The translations under genes were made by a program, and so were the position numbers. The notes under the pieces were generated by a model that made no database searches, was not told where the DNA came from, and was given only the letters and a program-made list of their open reading frames with translations. Shown one piece after another: positions 12,302 to 19,452 of a stretch of 52,184 bases of DNA (the stretch's first letter is position 1; every line of letters begins with the position of its first letter). The DNA comes from a virus. Location of the stretch: positions 1 to 52,184 of the IMG/VR virus record IMGVR_UViG_3300036852_000533. One strand, written 5' to 3'.

Positions 12302-14152
12302 TCATTTCGAGTGTTGCACCACGAACGGCGCGCTCAAAGCTGTCGTCGTGGCTGAACCGCCGTTGGCGTGATCCAGGTCATCAAAATAGATGGTGTTTCG
12401 GAATCCACCCACGCTTGCCACATGCCCCGCCGAATCCACGGCGATTGCACTGCCACTGGTGGGGGCCGCGCCGCCTGCCCGCTTCACCCATCGGCTTGCG
12501 CCCGTGCTGTTGGCGCTGGCGATGAAATAGGTGGCATTTCCGCTTAGAAATGTGTTTGGAGCGAAGGAAACAAATGACGTAAGCTGGCCGGTGTAGAAGA
12601 TATTTCCGCTGCTGTCCACCGTCACGGAAACACCCAAGTCCCCTGCTCCATAGCCGTAACCGGGAATGTTTGGAGTTCTGGCCCACAAGTAATTTCCACT
12701 CACATCGTACGCCGCAAGAAACAGGCCGCCATCGTTGTTGGCTGTGCCGTCATAATATGCCACCACCGGGCCTCCCACGGATGAGGAAGCACGATAATTC
12801 CCCGTGGCGATGATATTTCCGGTGATCGGGTCAGCGGCAACAGCCTTGATGCCGTCGTCTGAAGGACTACCTCTTGGCTTGAACCATTTGCACAGCCCGT
12901 CCGATCCTGAAAATTTTACCAGAAACACGTCGTAACCCGCACTGACCACACTCTGGCCACACAGATTGACCGTGCCATTGTATCCTCCACACAGGACTGC
13001 ATCTCCGAACTTGTCAATGGCCAGAGCACTCGGGCTGTTTAGAATCAAGGACGATGAGGAAAACCCTTTGGCCCAGAGCGCCGTGCCGTTATTACTGGAT
13101 AGCTTGGCGACAGCGATGGCATTACCGGGACCGGTGTTGGCGACGGTAAAGCTGTCAAACACCATTCCAGTGCCGACAAACTGACAGGCAACAAACACGT
13201 TGCCGCTTCCATCCAATGACACGCCTTTGCCTCCTGAACTGGATGACGAACCAAAGCGTCTCGCCCAGATGAGAGTGCCCGGAACACCGGAAGTGCCGGG
13301 AGAATATTTGGCGACATACGTATCGGTGGAGGCCACTGCCGTCAGCGGTGTGCCGCCGAAGTCCACCGTGCCTGAAAAGAATCCACAGACGATAATGTTC
13401 CCGGTTGAGTCCGTGGCCACACCCGTCACATCTTCATTGTAGATGCCGCCGAGGCGCTTCGCCCAAAGCAGACCGCCCTGGGAGTTGTATTTGACAACGA
13501 AAATGTCCGTTCCGCCCGCTGATTCCAGATGAGTGTTTCCGAAATCAACGTAGGGAGCGAACGCACCGGAGGAGATGACGTTTCCATTGGCATCAGCGGC
13601 CACGGCAGTTGGGCTGGCGTTCGCGTTAAGCACGCCGATACCAACCCATCTGAACGTTCCCGGAACGGGCGCATTGGTCGGCCTGGCCACGACGCGATAA
13701 ACCATCATACTGTTCGTGCGTGGGAGTTGCAGGACGTTTGTGCTGTTGGTCGGTGGATACACTGATGAAGCTTGTAACCATGTTGCGCCGCTGGGAACCA
13801 CTGTCGGTTTGCTCTCGATGAAACTCTCGTAACTATTGGTCGCCGTCCATTTCAGGACGACGGTGTTCGAGCTTTTCGTGATGAAAATGGCGGCGGGATA
13901 TGAACCGAGCGGTGTTGTCGGAACTGGTGGAGGTTGTGCGGCGACCATTGCAGCAATCTGATTCGTGGTCGGCACATAATAGTTCTTCGTCGGATCAATT
14001 GCGGCCGTGCTCACCATCGGCTTGTTGAGCGTGTCGGCGCTGGCCGCGTCCTTCGGGCTGCGGACTTTGGCGTTCAATGGCAGCACAAGCATCATCACGC
14101 ACGCCGCAAGCAGCGTGAGGGCCAGAATCTTTTCCTCGGTGCGCCAGTTCAT
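12302..14152 (-). CDS. Secreted SBBP-type beta-propeller protein
   Basis: From ATG 14152 the protein has 616 residues. Residues 12-28 form a signal or membrane anchor (LALTLLAACVMMLVLPL). After a Pro/Thr-rich linker the rest is a series of about 50-residue repeats of the SBBP type, for example AVAADANGNVISSG, VDFGNTHLESAGGTDIFVVK, and LLWAKRLGG, recurring six or seven times. This is a beta-propeller as found in bacterial surface proteins. In phage context it may be a receptor-binding or fibre tip protein. A secretory N-terminus is unusual for a virion protein. ATGA overlap with the next gene. Confidence 0.7.
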   Translation of the reverse strand: MNWRTEEKILALTLLAACVMMLVLPLNAKVRSPKDAASADTLNKPMVSTAAIDPTKNYYVPTTNQIAAMVAAQPPPVPTTPLGSYPAAIFITKSSNTVVLKWTATNSYESFIESKPTVVPSGATWLQASSVYPPTNSTNVLQLPRTNSMMVYRVVARPTNAPVPGTFRWVGIGVLNANASPTAVAADANGNVISSGAFAPYVDFGNTHLESAGGTDIFVVKYNSQGGLLWAKRLGGIYNEDVTGVATDSTGNIIVCGFFSGTVDFGGTPLTAVASTDTYVAKYSPGTSGVPGTLIWARRFGSSSSSGGKGVSLDGSGNVFVACQFVGTGMVFDSFTVANTGPGNAIAVAKLSSNNGTALWAKGFSSSSLILNSPSALAIDKFGDAVLCGGYNGTVNLCGQSVVSAGYDVFLVKFSGSDGLCKWFKPRGSPSDDGIKAVAADPITGNIIATGNYRASSSVGGPVVAYYDGTANNDGGLFLAAYDVSGNYLWARTPNIPGYGYGAGDLGVSVTVDSSGNIFYTGQLTSFVSFAPNTFLSGNATYFIASANSTGASRWVKRAGGAAPTSGSAIAVDSAGHVASVGGFRNTIYFDDLDHANGGSATTTALSAPFVVQHSK

Positions 14153-15402
14153 TGCGGATGCCAGACCATGATTGGAGTTGCCACGCTGTAAGTGATCGTT
14201 GTCCATTCTCCCGGTTGGAGCGGAATCGTGTGATCGCCAGAAACCAGCGTTCCGAAAATGGCCGCGCCGTTCAGATTTACCGCCGTGGTCGCGCCGTTGG
14301 CGTCGAGAAATACATTCACGTTTTTGGTGAGCGTGTTCGTCCAATTAAATGGAGATGCGGTAACACTGATACTCGTTGAGGCCAGTTGGTTGGAGGCGTA
14401 GGAAGCGACACCATTCGTTACATAAATCTGTTGTTGCAAATGAAGGTTGCTAAGGAGCAACGAACACGTCACTTCGCCGGAGTTCACAATCCTGCCGATA
14501 TTCACCGCACTTGGCTCAAGACCGATTTGGGTTGACCCACTTCGCGGCACGAAGAATCCATTGCCGGTGTAGGAGTAACCCTGAACATTCAAGTCTCCAG
14601 TCGCCACATAGGCAGTGGGGACTTGGAGATTGCCGCTGAGATTGGTCTGCCCGCCGTTCGTCAGGCAGAGGGTGATTTTCGTGACGGTATTTGTTCCGGC
14701 GGTGAAGGTATGAGTGTTGGTGTTGATTGCGACCCACTCGAACGGCGCTACGGGATTGCTAGACAAAAGGAATGAGAAAGAGTTGGCGTTCGTGAGAAGC
14801 GGCCCAGGCGGGAGTGCGTTCACCTGAGCGAAAGTGGTGGCCGTGCCATCGGCGTCAATCGGGACTGCGCCGCTGGCGGTGGCATTGGCGATACCACGAG
14901 CACCGTCTCCAACTTGCACACGGCCACTAGTGAGCGTGGCGTTGTTGGTGGTCAGCGTCGCGCCGGTGACGTTGCCGACGGGGATGCTGGGCGACACTCC
15001 GTTGGTGGAAACCGTCCGTCCGTCCGCACTGACGGTAATGCCGCTGCCAGCCGTGACGGTGTTGGACATTCCCGCGCCGTTGCCGGTGAAGCTGCCGGAC
15101 CAACTGTTGCTCGGGTTGATGCGGGCGGTGGGGACGGTGCCGCTGGCGAGGGCGGAGGCGTTTAGATCGGTCAGGCCCGCTCCGTTGCCGATGAAGTTGG
15201 TGGCCACAACGCTGTCTGCGGACAGCGTTCCCAACACAACAAGATTAGTGGTCAACGCGTCAGACTTGATTCCCAGCTTGGAAGTTCCGGTCGTTCCGTA
15301 AAATTGATTGGTGTCAAATGACTGGAAAGAAGGATTGGCCCCAAAGGCTGAAAGGGAAAGTAATAGCGCGCCGAGTATCGAGAATTGAATGAATGATTTC
15401 AT
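14149..15402 (-). CDS. Tail-fibre-like protein with signal peptide
   Basis: The first 22 residues (MKSFIQFSILGALLLSLSAF) are a classical Sec signal peptide. The rest (417 aa) consists of fibre-like repeats: FIGNGAGLTDLNASALASGT, then GNGAGM, SVSADGRTV, and a beta-rich C-terminus with an Asn/Thr bias. GNGAGLT-N-A repeats are common in phage fibres and in secreted proteins of Verrucomicrobiota. It overlaps the SBBP gene by four bases, so the two are made together. Whether they are virion parts or exported to the envelope is unclear. Confidence 0.65.
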   Translation of the reverse strand: MKSFIQFSILGALLLSLSAFGANPSFQSFDTNQFYGTTGTSKLGIKSDALTTNLVVLGTLSADSVVATNFIGNGAGLTDLNASALASGTVPTARINPSNSWSGSFTGNGAGMSNTVTAGSGITVSADGRTVSTNGVSPSIPVGNVTGATLTTNNATLTSGRVQVGDGARGIANATASGAVPIDADGTATTFAQVNALPPGPLLTNANSFSFLLSSNPVAPFEWVAINTNTHTFTAGTNTVTKITLCLTNGGQTNLSGNLQVPTAYVATGDLNVQGYSYTGNGFFVPRSGSTQIGLEPSAVNIGRIVNSGEVTCSLLLSNLHLQQQIYVTNGVASYASNQLASTSISVTASPFNWTNTLTKNVNVFLDANGATTAVNLNGAAIFGTLVSGDHTIPLQPGEWTTITYSVATPIMVWHPQ

Positions 15403-15405
15403 GGT

Positions 15406-15666
15406 TTATATCCAGTTTTGGGCACCTGCATCCCAGGTCCACTGCACGGAGTCGTTCAGATTGGTGTACTGCGCCGGCTTGGTTGGGTCATCCGGTATCA
15501 AAGCCCCGGGGTCGCCGGAGCCTTCATAAAGTTCCTGCGATCCACCCGTGCCACCGCTGGCAATCTGGCATGATAAATAGGCGATGATGGCGAGAATTTG
15601 TTTCTCCGACAGGCATGCGAAGCATTTGGTGGAAGCGATTAAATCAGTTGGAGTGCAGGGTGTCAT
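15406..15666 (-). CDS. Small CxxC-module protein (copy 1)
   Basis: The 86-residue protein contains one copy of a module shared by three neighbouring genes: STKCFACLSEKQILAIIAYL. The pattern is AKCF-x-CLS-x-KQ-x-LAI. The C-terminal part (ELYEGSGDPGALIPDDPTKP to QWTWDAGAQNWI) is a short structural tail. It lies between the fibre-like and the other module genes, all leftward and a few bases apart. The role is presumably virion related; the module's function is unknown. Confidence 0.6.
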   Translation of the reverse strand: MTPCTPTDLIASTKCFACLSEKQILAIIAYLSCQIASGGTGGSQELYEGSGDPGALIPDDPTKPAQYTNLNDSVQWTWDAGAQNWI

Positions 15667-15670
15667 AAGC

Positions 15671-16120
15671 TCAAGGATAAACACGGATTTCCACCCATAC
15701 GCGCTCCGGCTCGCCCGCTACGGGGGTGAAGTTCCAATCTTGAAATTCCTGTCCATTGGTGAACTCCATAAACACTATATTCTCTCCCGAAACGTAAGTG
15801 TTGTAGATGGTGCCTTGCCCTGAATCGTTCACCCCCATCGTTGAAAGCACAAAAGTTTTTCCAGTTGGAAAAGCGCCCGCCAACGTGCCGATGATACGCC
15901 CAAGAGGCTGGTTGTACGTCCAGACAATAGGTCCGACACTGTTTTCCAGCACGGTCACGTCGGGCGTGGGCGCTGGTACAATGCTTGCCCGATACACCTT
16001 TTGCGTGTCCTGTCCCGCAATGCTGCACGACAGGTTTGCAATAATGGCCAGCAATTGCTTCTCGGATAAACAGAGGAAGCACTTGGCAGATTCGATCAGT
16101 TCGGCGGATGTGCATGACAT
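15671..16120 (-). CDS. CxxC-module protein with beta-rich domain (copy 2)
   Basis: The first 40 residues hold the module (SAKCFLCLSEKQLLAIIANL) followed by C-S-I-A-G. Residues 60-149 form a separate beta domain (WTYNQPLGRIIGTLAGAF, FVLSTMGVNDSGQGTIYNTY, VWVEIRVYP). The reading frame ends in a strand like those of phage decoration or fibre-tip proteins. It is one of four adjacent genes sharing the module. Confidence 0.6.
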   Translation of the reverse strand: MSCTSAELIESAKCFLCLSEKQLLAIIANLSCSIAGQDTQKVYRASIVPAPTPDVTVLENSVGPIVWTYNQPLGRIIGTLAGAFPTGKTFVLSTMGVNDSGQGTIYNTYVSGENIVFMEFTNGQEFQDWNFTPVAGEPERVWVEIRVYP

Positions 16121-16123
16121 CTG

Positions 16124-16633
16124 TTAAACAAAGTTTACGGTTTTGGTGTCGGACCAGCCGGAATCTTCGCAGGAGCATCCAACCCATCTCGCCTGCGCTT
16201 CCACGACATCTCCGGGAGAGAACCCGCTGCTGGTCGTGGAAGTATCCACGTTTTCTGACACAACCTCAGTCCACTCGCTTGCGGGAAGCAGACGATAACG
16301 AATCTGCCATTGCGGACAGGGGGCGCTGGCGGGCGTAACAACTTCGGCGGCGATGCTTTCAGCCCCCGACTGGAACACATCCCATTCCCCGCTGGCGGGT
16401 ATGGCTGGCGGCGTGCAACCCACCAGCCCGCAGAGCGCCGCGGCCCAGATCGCCAGCAGTTGTTTCTTGGAAAGACAGAGGAAGCACTTGGCGGAATCCA
16501 ACAAGCTCTCCGGTTCGGTGCTCCCACCAGCAGCAACCGCCAATGAATAAGCGGTCGCGGCCAGCAGTTGCTTGAAGCTCTCGTCTTGGAACTCCTTCGC
16601 ACTGTCAGACAATGCTTCGGGGGTGCAATCCAC
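16124..16633 (-). CDS. CxxC-module protein with fibronectin-like domain (copies 3, 4)
   Basis: This protein (169 aa) has two modules in tandem: a degenerate one (SDSAKEFQDESFKQLLAATA, residues 9-28) and a full one (LDSAKCFLCLSKKQLLAIWA, 45-64). The C-terminal 90 residues resemble a fibronectin type III domain: WQIRYRLLPASEWTEV, a turn, then DVVEAQARWVG. FN3-like domains are frequent on phage virion surfaces. Gene spacing is three bases on each side. Confidence 0.6.
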   Translation of the reverse strand: MDCTPEALSDSAKEFQDESFKQLLAATAYSLAVAAGGSTEPESLLDSAKCFLCLSKKQLLAIWAAALCGLVGCTPPAIPASGEWDVFQSGAESIAAEVVTPASAPCPQWQIRYRLLPASEWTEVVSENVDTSTTSSGFSPGDVVEAQARWVGCSCEDSGWSDTKTVNFV

Positions 16634-16636
16634 GGT

Positions 16637-17020
16637 TCAGGTTCCGGTATGCTTGCCTAATTTGCAGGCCAGCAGGATGAGAATGGCGTCCAAATCACTG
16701 AAATTCTGGAAACAGCAGCCTGTGGCCGCGTTCAATTCCTGGATGCTGGTAGGCACGGTCGCCCCGGCAGCCACCGCATTGTTGTAGGCGATGTTGAGCA
16801 ACGCAATGCGCCTTTGATTCGGATTCATCGTGGACACCAGCGCCGTGGCATCTGCAATCAGGGTCGTGGTCATGGCCGCGCTGTAATCGGTCCCGCCGAC
16901 CGCAGCCAGTTCCAGCACGTTCAGATAGATCATCAGCGCCTTTTGCTGAACCTCGTTCAGCCCGTCCAATCCGAACACGACGTTCGTTTCCGCAAGAGCG
17001 GATTTGGTGCAAGTCGGCAT
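16637..17020 (-). CDS. Related small helical protein, 127 aa
   Basis: The protein starts MPTCTKSALAETNVVFGLDG and is helical, with two segments (NEVQQKALMIYLNVLELAAV and DLDAILILLACKLGKHTG) like those of the CxxC modules but without the Cys pair. It is the fourth of the adjacent set and probably of common origin. It contains CCFQNF near residue 106. No function is known. Confidence 0.55.
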   Translation of the reverse strand: MPTCTKSALAETNVVFGLDGLNEVQQKALMIYLNVLELAAVGGTDYSAAMTTTLIADATALVSTMNPNQRRIALLNIAYNNAVAAGATVPTSIQELNAATGCCFQNFSDLDAILILLACKLGKHTGT

Positions 17021-17023
17021 AGG

Positions 17024-17278
17024 TTACATTTCCTCTTTTGGTTCAAATTCTCCAGCCATCGCATCACTGCCCCCGGATTCTTCCGCCGGATGGTCGTAGG
17101 CCACGGTGATGCCGTTTTCGTCGCTGCTGACGACCTTCAGGCGGATAACGTCGCCAGGCTTCACCCGTTGGTCGCCAATGAGCGATGTCGGAATTACGGC
17201 TGTCTCGCCTTCGTCCGAGTCGTCCATTGCCTCGCCCGGATTACGATTTACCTCGTAGTCATCATCGCCTTTGGACAT
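17024..17278 (-). CDS. Small acidic protein next to the capsid gene
   Basis: From ATG 17278 the protein has 84 residues, strongly acidic (DDDYEVN, DDSDEGE) with a central small beta-barrel pattern (RVKPGDVIRLKVVSSDENGITVAY). It lies between the major virion protein and the CxxC genes. A decoration or capsid accessory role would fit the position and charge, but nothing proves it. Confidence 0.5.
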   Translation of the reverse strand: MSKGDDDYEVNRNPGEAMDDSDEGETAVIPTSLIGDQRVKPGDVIRLKVVSSDENGITVAYDHPAEESGGSDAMAGEFEPKEEM

Positions 17279-17362
17279 CGCGTTTGGGCCGCGTTCAATC
17301 ATGCGAATCTTGGAAGCGTGTTTGATGGCTGCGCCGAACAGCGGCGCAGCCACCAGACAGTT

Positions 17363-18694
17363 TTACGTTTCAACACACATCTCAGGATTCGACGTGTAAT
17401 ACTGAGCCGCATACTGCGGAACATCGCCGCAAACCGGCTGGTCAACCGTGCAGGCACGGCCCGAACCGTCAATCAGGTGCAGAATCGGCATCACCAGATC
17501 GCGTTGTTCGTACTTGAAACCTGCTTCGAGGTAGCAGAGCCAGTAGAACCACCATTGCAACGCATTGTCCTTCGTGCAGGTCGAACCGTCCGGGTTGGGC
17601 CAGCTAATGACGCCATCCGGGTTGTGGAACTTCCAATTGCCCCACATGGCGCTGTTGATCGTGGGGATCATCTCGTGAATCTTCTTCGGACTCGCCGTGA
17701 GCATCGTCGCCGCCTTGGGATGTAGGATGTAGGTAATCGCGTACCGGGCGTTGAGCCACGCCGAATTTACGGTCGGCTTCTGGCCGGTCGTCGCTGCCGC
17801 GTTTGTGTACGGCAACAGCCGTTGCAACAAACCGTTGCCTGCGTGCTGGAACCGCAACTGTTGCGTGTCGAACGTGGGGGCAAACGGGCCGAACGGGTCG
17901 GCATTGATGCCCTTGCCAGGCATGTAGAGCGGGGAAAGCTCCTTGATGCCTTCGACTTTGAGAAGCGAGCGCAGTTCCGGGTTCAGTCCGACAAGCTTCT
18001 GGTAGGTGCGCGAGTGTGTCACCATGTTGAACATGCTCGCTGGCAGGCCGCTGGACTCGGAATAGCCCTTCATTTCGAGTTCCTGGCCGTAGGCGGTCAG
18101 GATGTTCCAGGTAAGCTCGCTGGTGGGCAGCAATGCCGTGCTGCCGAGGTTGATCGTCTCCAGGTTCTTGCCCGTGTTGGCGCTCGTGATGGCGAACGTG
18201 TCGTAATCCGATCCGGCGATTTGCAGCAGGTCGTGGTACGCCGTGAACCGGGTGCGGAGGTAGTCGGCGAAGAAGCCCAGCGGAATCTTCCGCAACACGC
18301 GATAGATTCCGCGAATCTGGTCAGACAGGTTCGGAATCTGCCGCAGTTCATCGAGGCACATGACGCGCGAGTACAGCGTCTTGTTCTCCATCTTGTAGCT
18401 GTCCCGGGTCGTGCCCCAATCCACGAACGTCTTGGGCGGGTTGCAGGCGTTCGCGCAATCCCCGGTCAGGCCGGAATCACGGTCGGCCCACGGCGACGTG
18501 TAATCCGGCTGGGCCACATGCACCTTGTCGAACACGCGCACTGCCGCGCCATCTTTCCAGACGGCAGTCATGTGGCGACCGAGGAACGGCGCGTTGGGCA
18601 TGTCGGAGATGAAGTCGTTCAGGAACGTCTCGTCGTATATCGGAGTTTGTCTCGCAAAATCGTCTCGAAGTTGGTCGCACGATGTAGTTGGCAT
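17363..18694 (-). CDS. Probable major capsid protein
   Basis: From ATG 18694 the protein has 443 residues with no signal or enzyme motif. It has the acidic N-terminal segment, long central helix pair (DLLQIAGSDYDTFAITSANT) and mixed C-terminal strands of a coat protein, and many Trp/Tyr. It is the largest protein without repeats near scaffold (22347) and portal (24211), and is followed by a small acidic gene. The start at 18694 (MPTTSCDQLRDD) was chosen; a frame to 18817 would overlap the regulatory region of the opposite genes. The HK97 fold cannot be seen by eye. Confidence 0.6.
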   Translation of the reverse strand: MPTTSCDQLRDDFARQTPIYDETFLNDFISDMPNAPFLGRHMTAVWKDGAAVRVFDKVHVAQPDYTSPWADRDSGLTGDCANACNPPKTFVDWGTTRDSYKMENKTLYSRVMCLDELRQIPNLSDQIRGIYRVLRKIPLGFFADYLRTRFTAYHDLLQIAGSDYDTFAITSANTGKNLETINLGSTALLPTSELTWNILTAYGQELEMKGYSESSGLPASMFNMVTHSRTYQKLVGLNPELRSLLKVEGIKELSPLYMPGKGINADPFGPFAPTFDTQQLRFQHAGNGLLQRLLPYTNAAATTGQKPTVNSAWLNARYAITYILHPKAATMLTASPKKIHEMIPTINSAMWGNWKFHNPDGVISWPNPDGSTCTKDNALQWWFYWLCYLEAGFKYEQRDLVMPILHLIDGSGRACTVDQPVCGDVPQYAAQYYTSNPEMCVET

Positions 18695-18852
18695 ACAATC
18701 ACTTAAATCTTTTTTGCTTCCGCATAAAATTGCGCGGCGGCAATGGTTTTCGTTTCGTTTGGGAGTTCTCGCGATTACGTGGAGCGCGGGCACGTGCCAA
18801 CGAGGAGGCGGATACACTCGTTACCAACGCGCAACCGTTAAGCCCAAAGTCC

Positions 18853-18880
18853 TTGACCGGCAACTTGTAAAATTATTACA
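18853..18880 (+). promoter_or_regulatory. Promoter and palindromic operator before a Cro-like gene
   Basis: TTGACC (18853-18858) is followed by an AT-rich stretch that can serve as -10 (TTATTA region). Within it is the perfect palindrome TGTAA-AATTA-TTACA (18866-18880), nine bases before the regulator ATG. A site of this form upstream of a helix-turn-helix gene suggests autoregulation. The same interval (18695-18888) also holds the upstream region of the leftward capsid gene. Confidence 0.5.
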
Positions 18881-18888
18881 CTGTAAGT

Positions 18889-19056
18889 ATGAGCTTCAAA
18901 AAAGAACTCAGAAAATGGCGCGGCAAAAGACTTCAAAAGCAAGCCGCCGACCTTCTAAAAGTAAAAGCTCAAACGTACTCGACATGGGAGCAGGGACGGC
19001 GGACCCCAAGCGATTTGGCGCGTCTGGAATTGCGAAGAAGAATGTATGGATGCTGA
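18889..19056 (+). CDS. Cro/XRE-like helix-turn-helix regulator, 55 aa
   Basis: The frame is short: 55 residues, MSFKKELRKWRGKRLQKQAA then LKVKAQTYSTWEQGRRTP. It matches the HTH_3 fold: a helix with QKQAADLLKV, a turn, the recognition helix around TYSTWEQGRRTPS, and a following helix. WEQGRRTP is a hallmark of XRE-type regulators. It is transcribed against the flanking late genes and probably controls a switch. Its stop overlaps the next gene by 11 bases. Confidence 0.75.
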   Translation: MSFKKELRKWRGKRLQKQAADLLKVKAQTYSTWEQGRRTPSDLARLELRRRMYGC

Positions 19057-19444
19057 ATCCCAGAGAGCCTACAGAGTCGCAAACCACGAAAAGCTTCTGG
19101 AAATCGAGAGGCTATCTCGCGCCAAGCGCGTGGACAAAAATCGTGAGTATGCAAAACAAAGGAGGGCTAAAGAGCCGGAGAGAATGATGGCTTTCGTAAA
19201 AGCGTCGTACTGGAGGCACAAGGAAAAACGCTCGGCATATTGGAAGGAGTATTACCTTAAAAACCGGGAGCGGCTGATTTCCGACCGGGTGCGATGGTCA
19301 AAAAACAACCCGGAAAAAGACAAAGCCACAAACTCCCGATACCGAAAGCGCAATTCAGAAAAACTTTCCGCCAGCAACAAGAAGTGGAGAGTTGAGAAAT
19401 TTCCAAGTCCGACAATCTTCCGGGGCCGCATCAGCCGTTGCTGA
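19046..19444 (+). CDS. Basic repeat protein behind the Cro-like gene
   Basis: This 132-residue protein is highly charged and helical. Short units such as KNREYAKQRRAKEPER, YWKEYYLKNRERL and NPEKDKATNSRYRKRN recur. Such Y-R/K-x-x-N repeats are common in the N-terminal part of HNH endonucleases, but here no HNH or zinc motif follows and the protein ends in IFRGRISRC, so it may be a truncated relative. ATG 19046 overlaps the regulator's stop. Confidence 0.5.
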   Translation: MDAESQRAYRVANHEKLLEIERLSRAKRVDKNREYAKQRRAKEPERMMAFVKASYWRHKEKRSAYWKEYYLKNRERLISDRVRWSKNNPEKDKATNSRYRKRNSEKLSASNKKWRVEKFPSPTIFRGRISRC

Positions 19445-19452
19445 TTTAGATT
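19430..19452 (+). terminator. Hairpin terminator between convergent genes
   Basis: ATCAGC-CGTT-GCTGAT (19430-19445) is a perfect six-base stem with a four-base loop, followed by TTAGATT. It lies at the very end of the 19046-19444 gene and just before the leftward glycosyltransferase gene. The T-tract is short, so efficiency may be modest. Confidence 0.55.

Noticed and set aside
12302-14344. Long N-terminal extensions of several late genes (to 14344, 18817, 28158, 37299, 41502, 45626)
   Set aside because: The added residues are Arg/His/Ser-rich, overlap neighbouring genes and precede clear signal peptides or domain starts. The inner ATG codons, mostly in ATGA overlaps, were used.
18688-18870. 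60-codon plus-strand frame before the Cro-like gene
   Set aside because: It overlaps the promoter regions of two divergent genes, starts opposite the capsid start codon and has no protein-like features.
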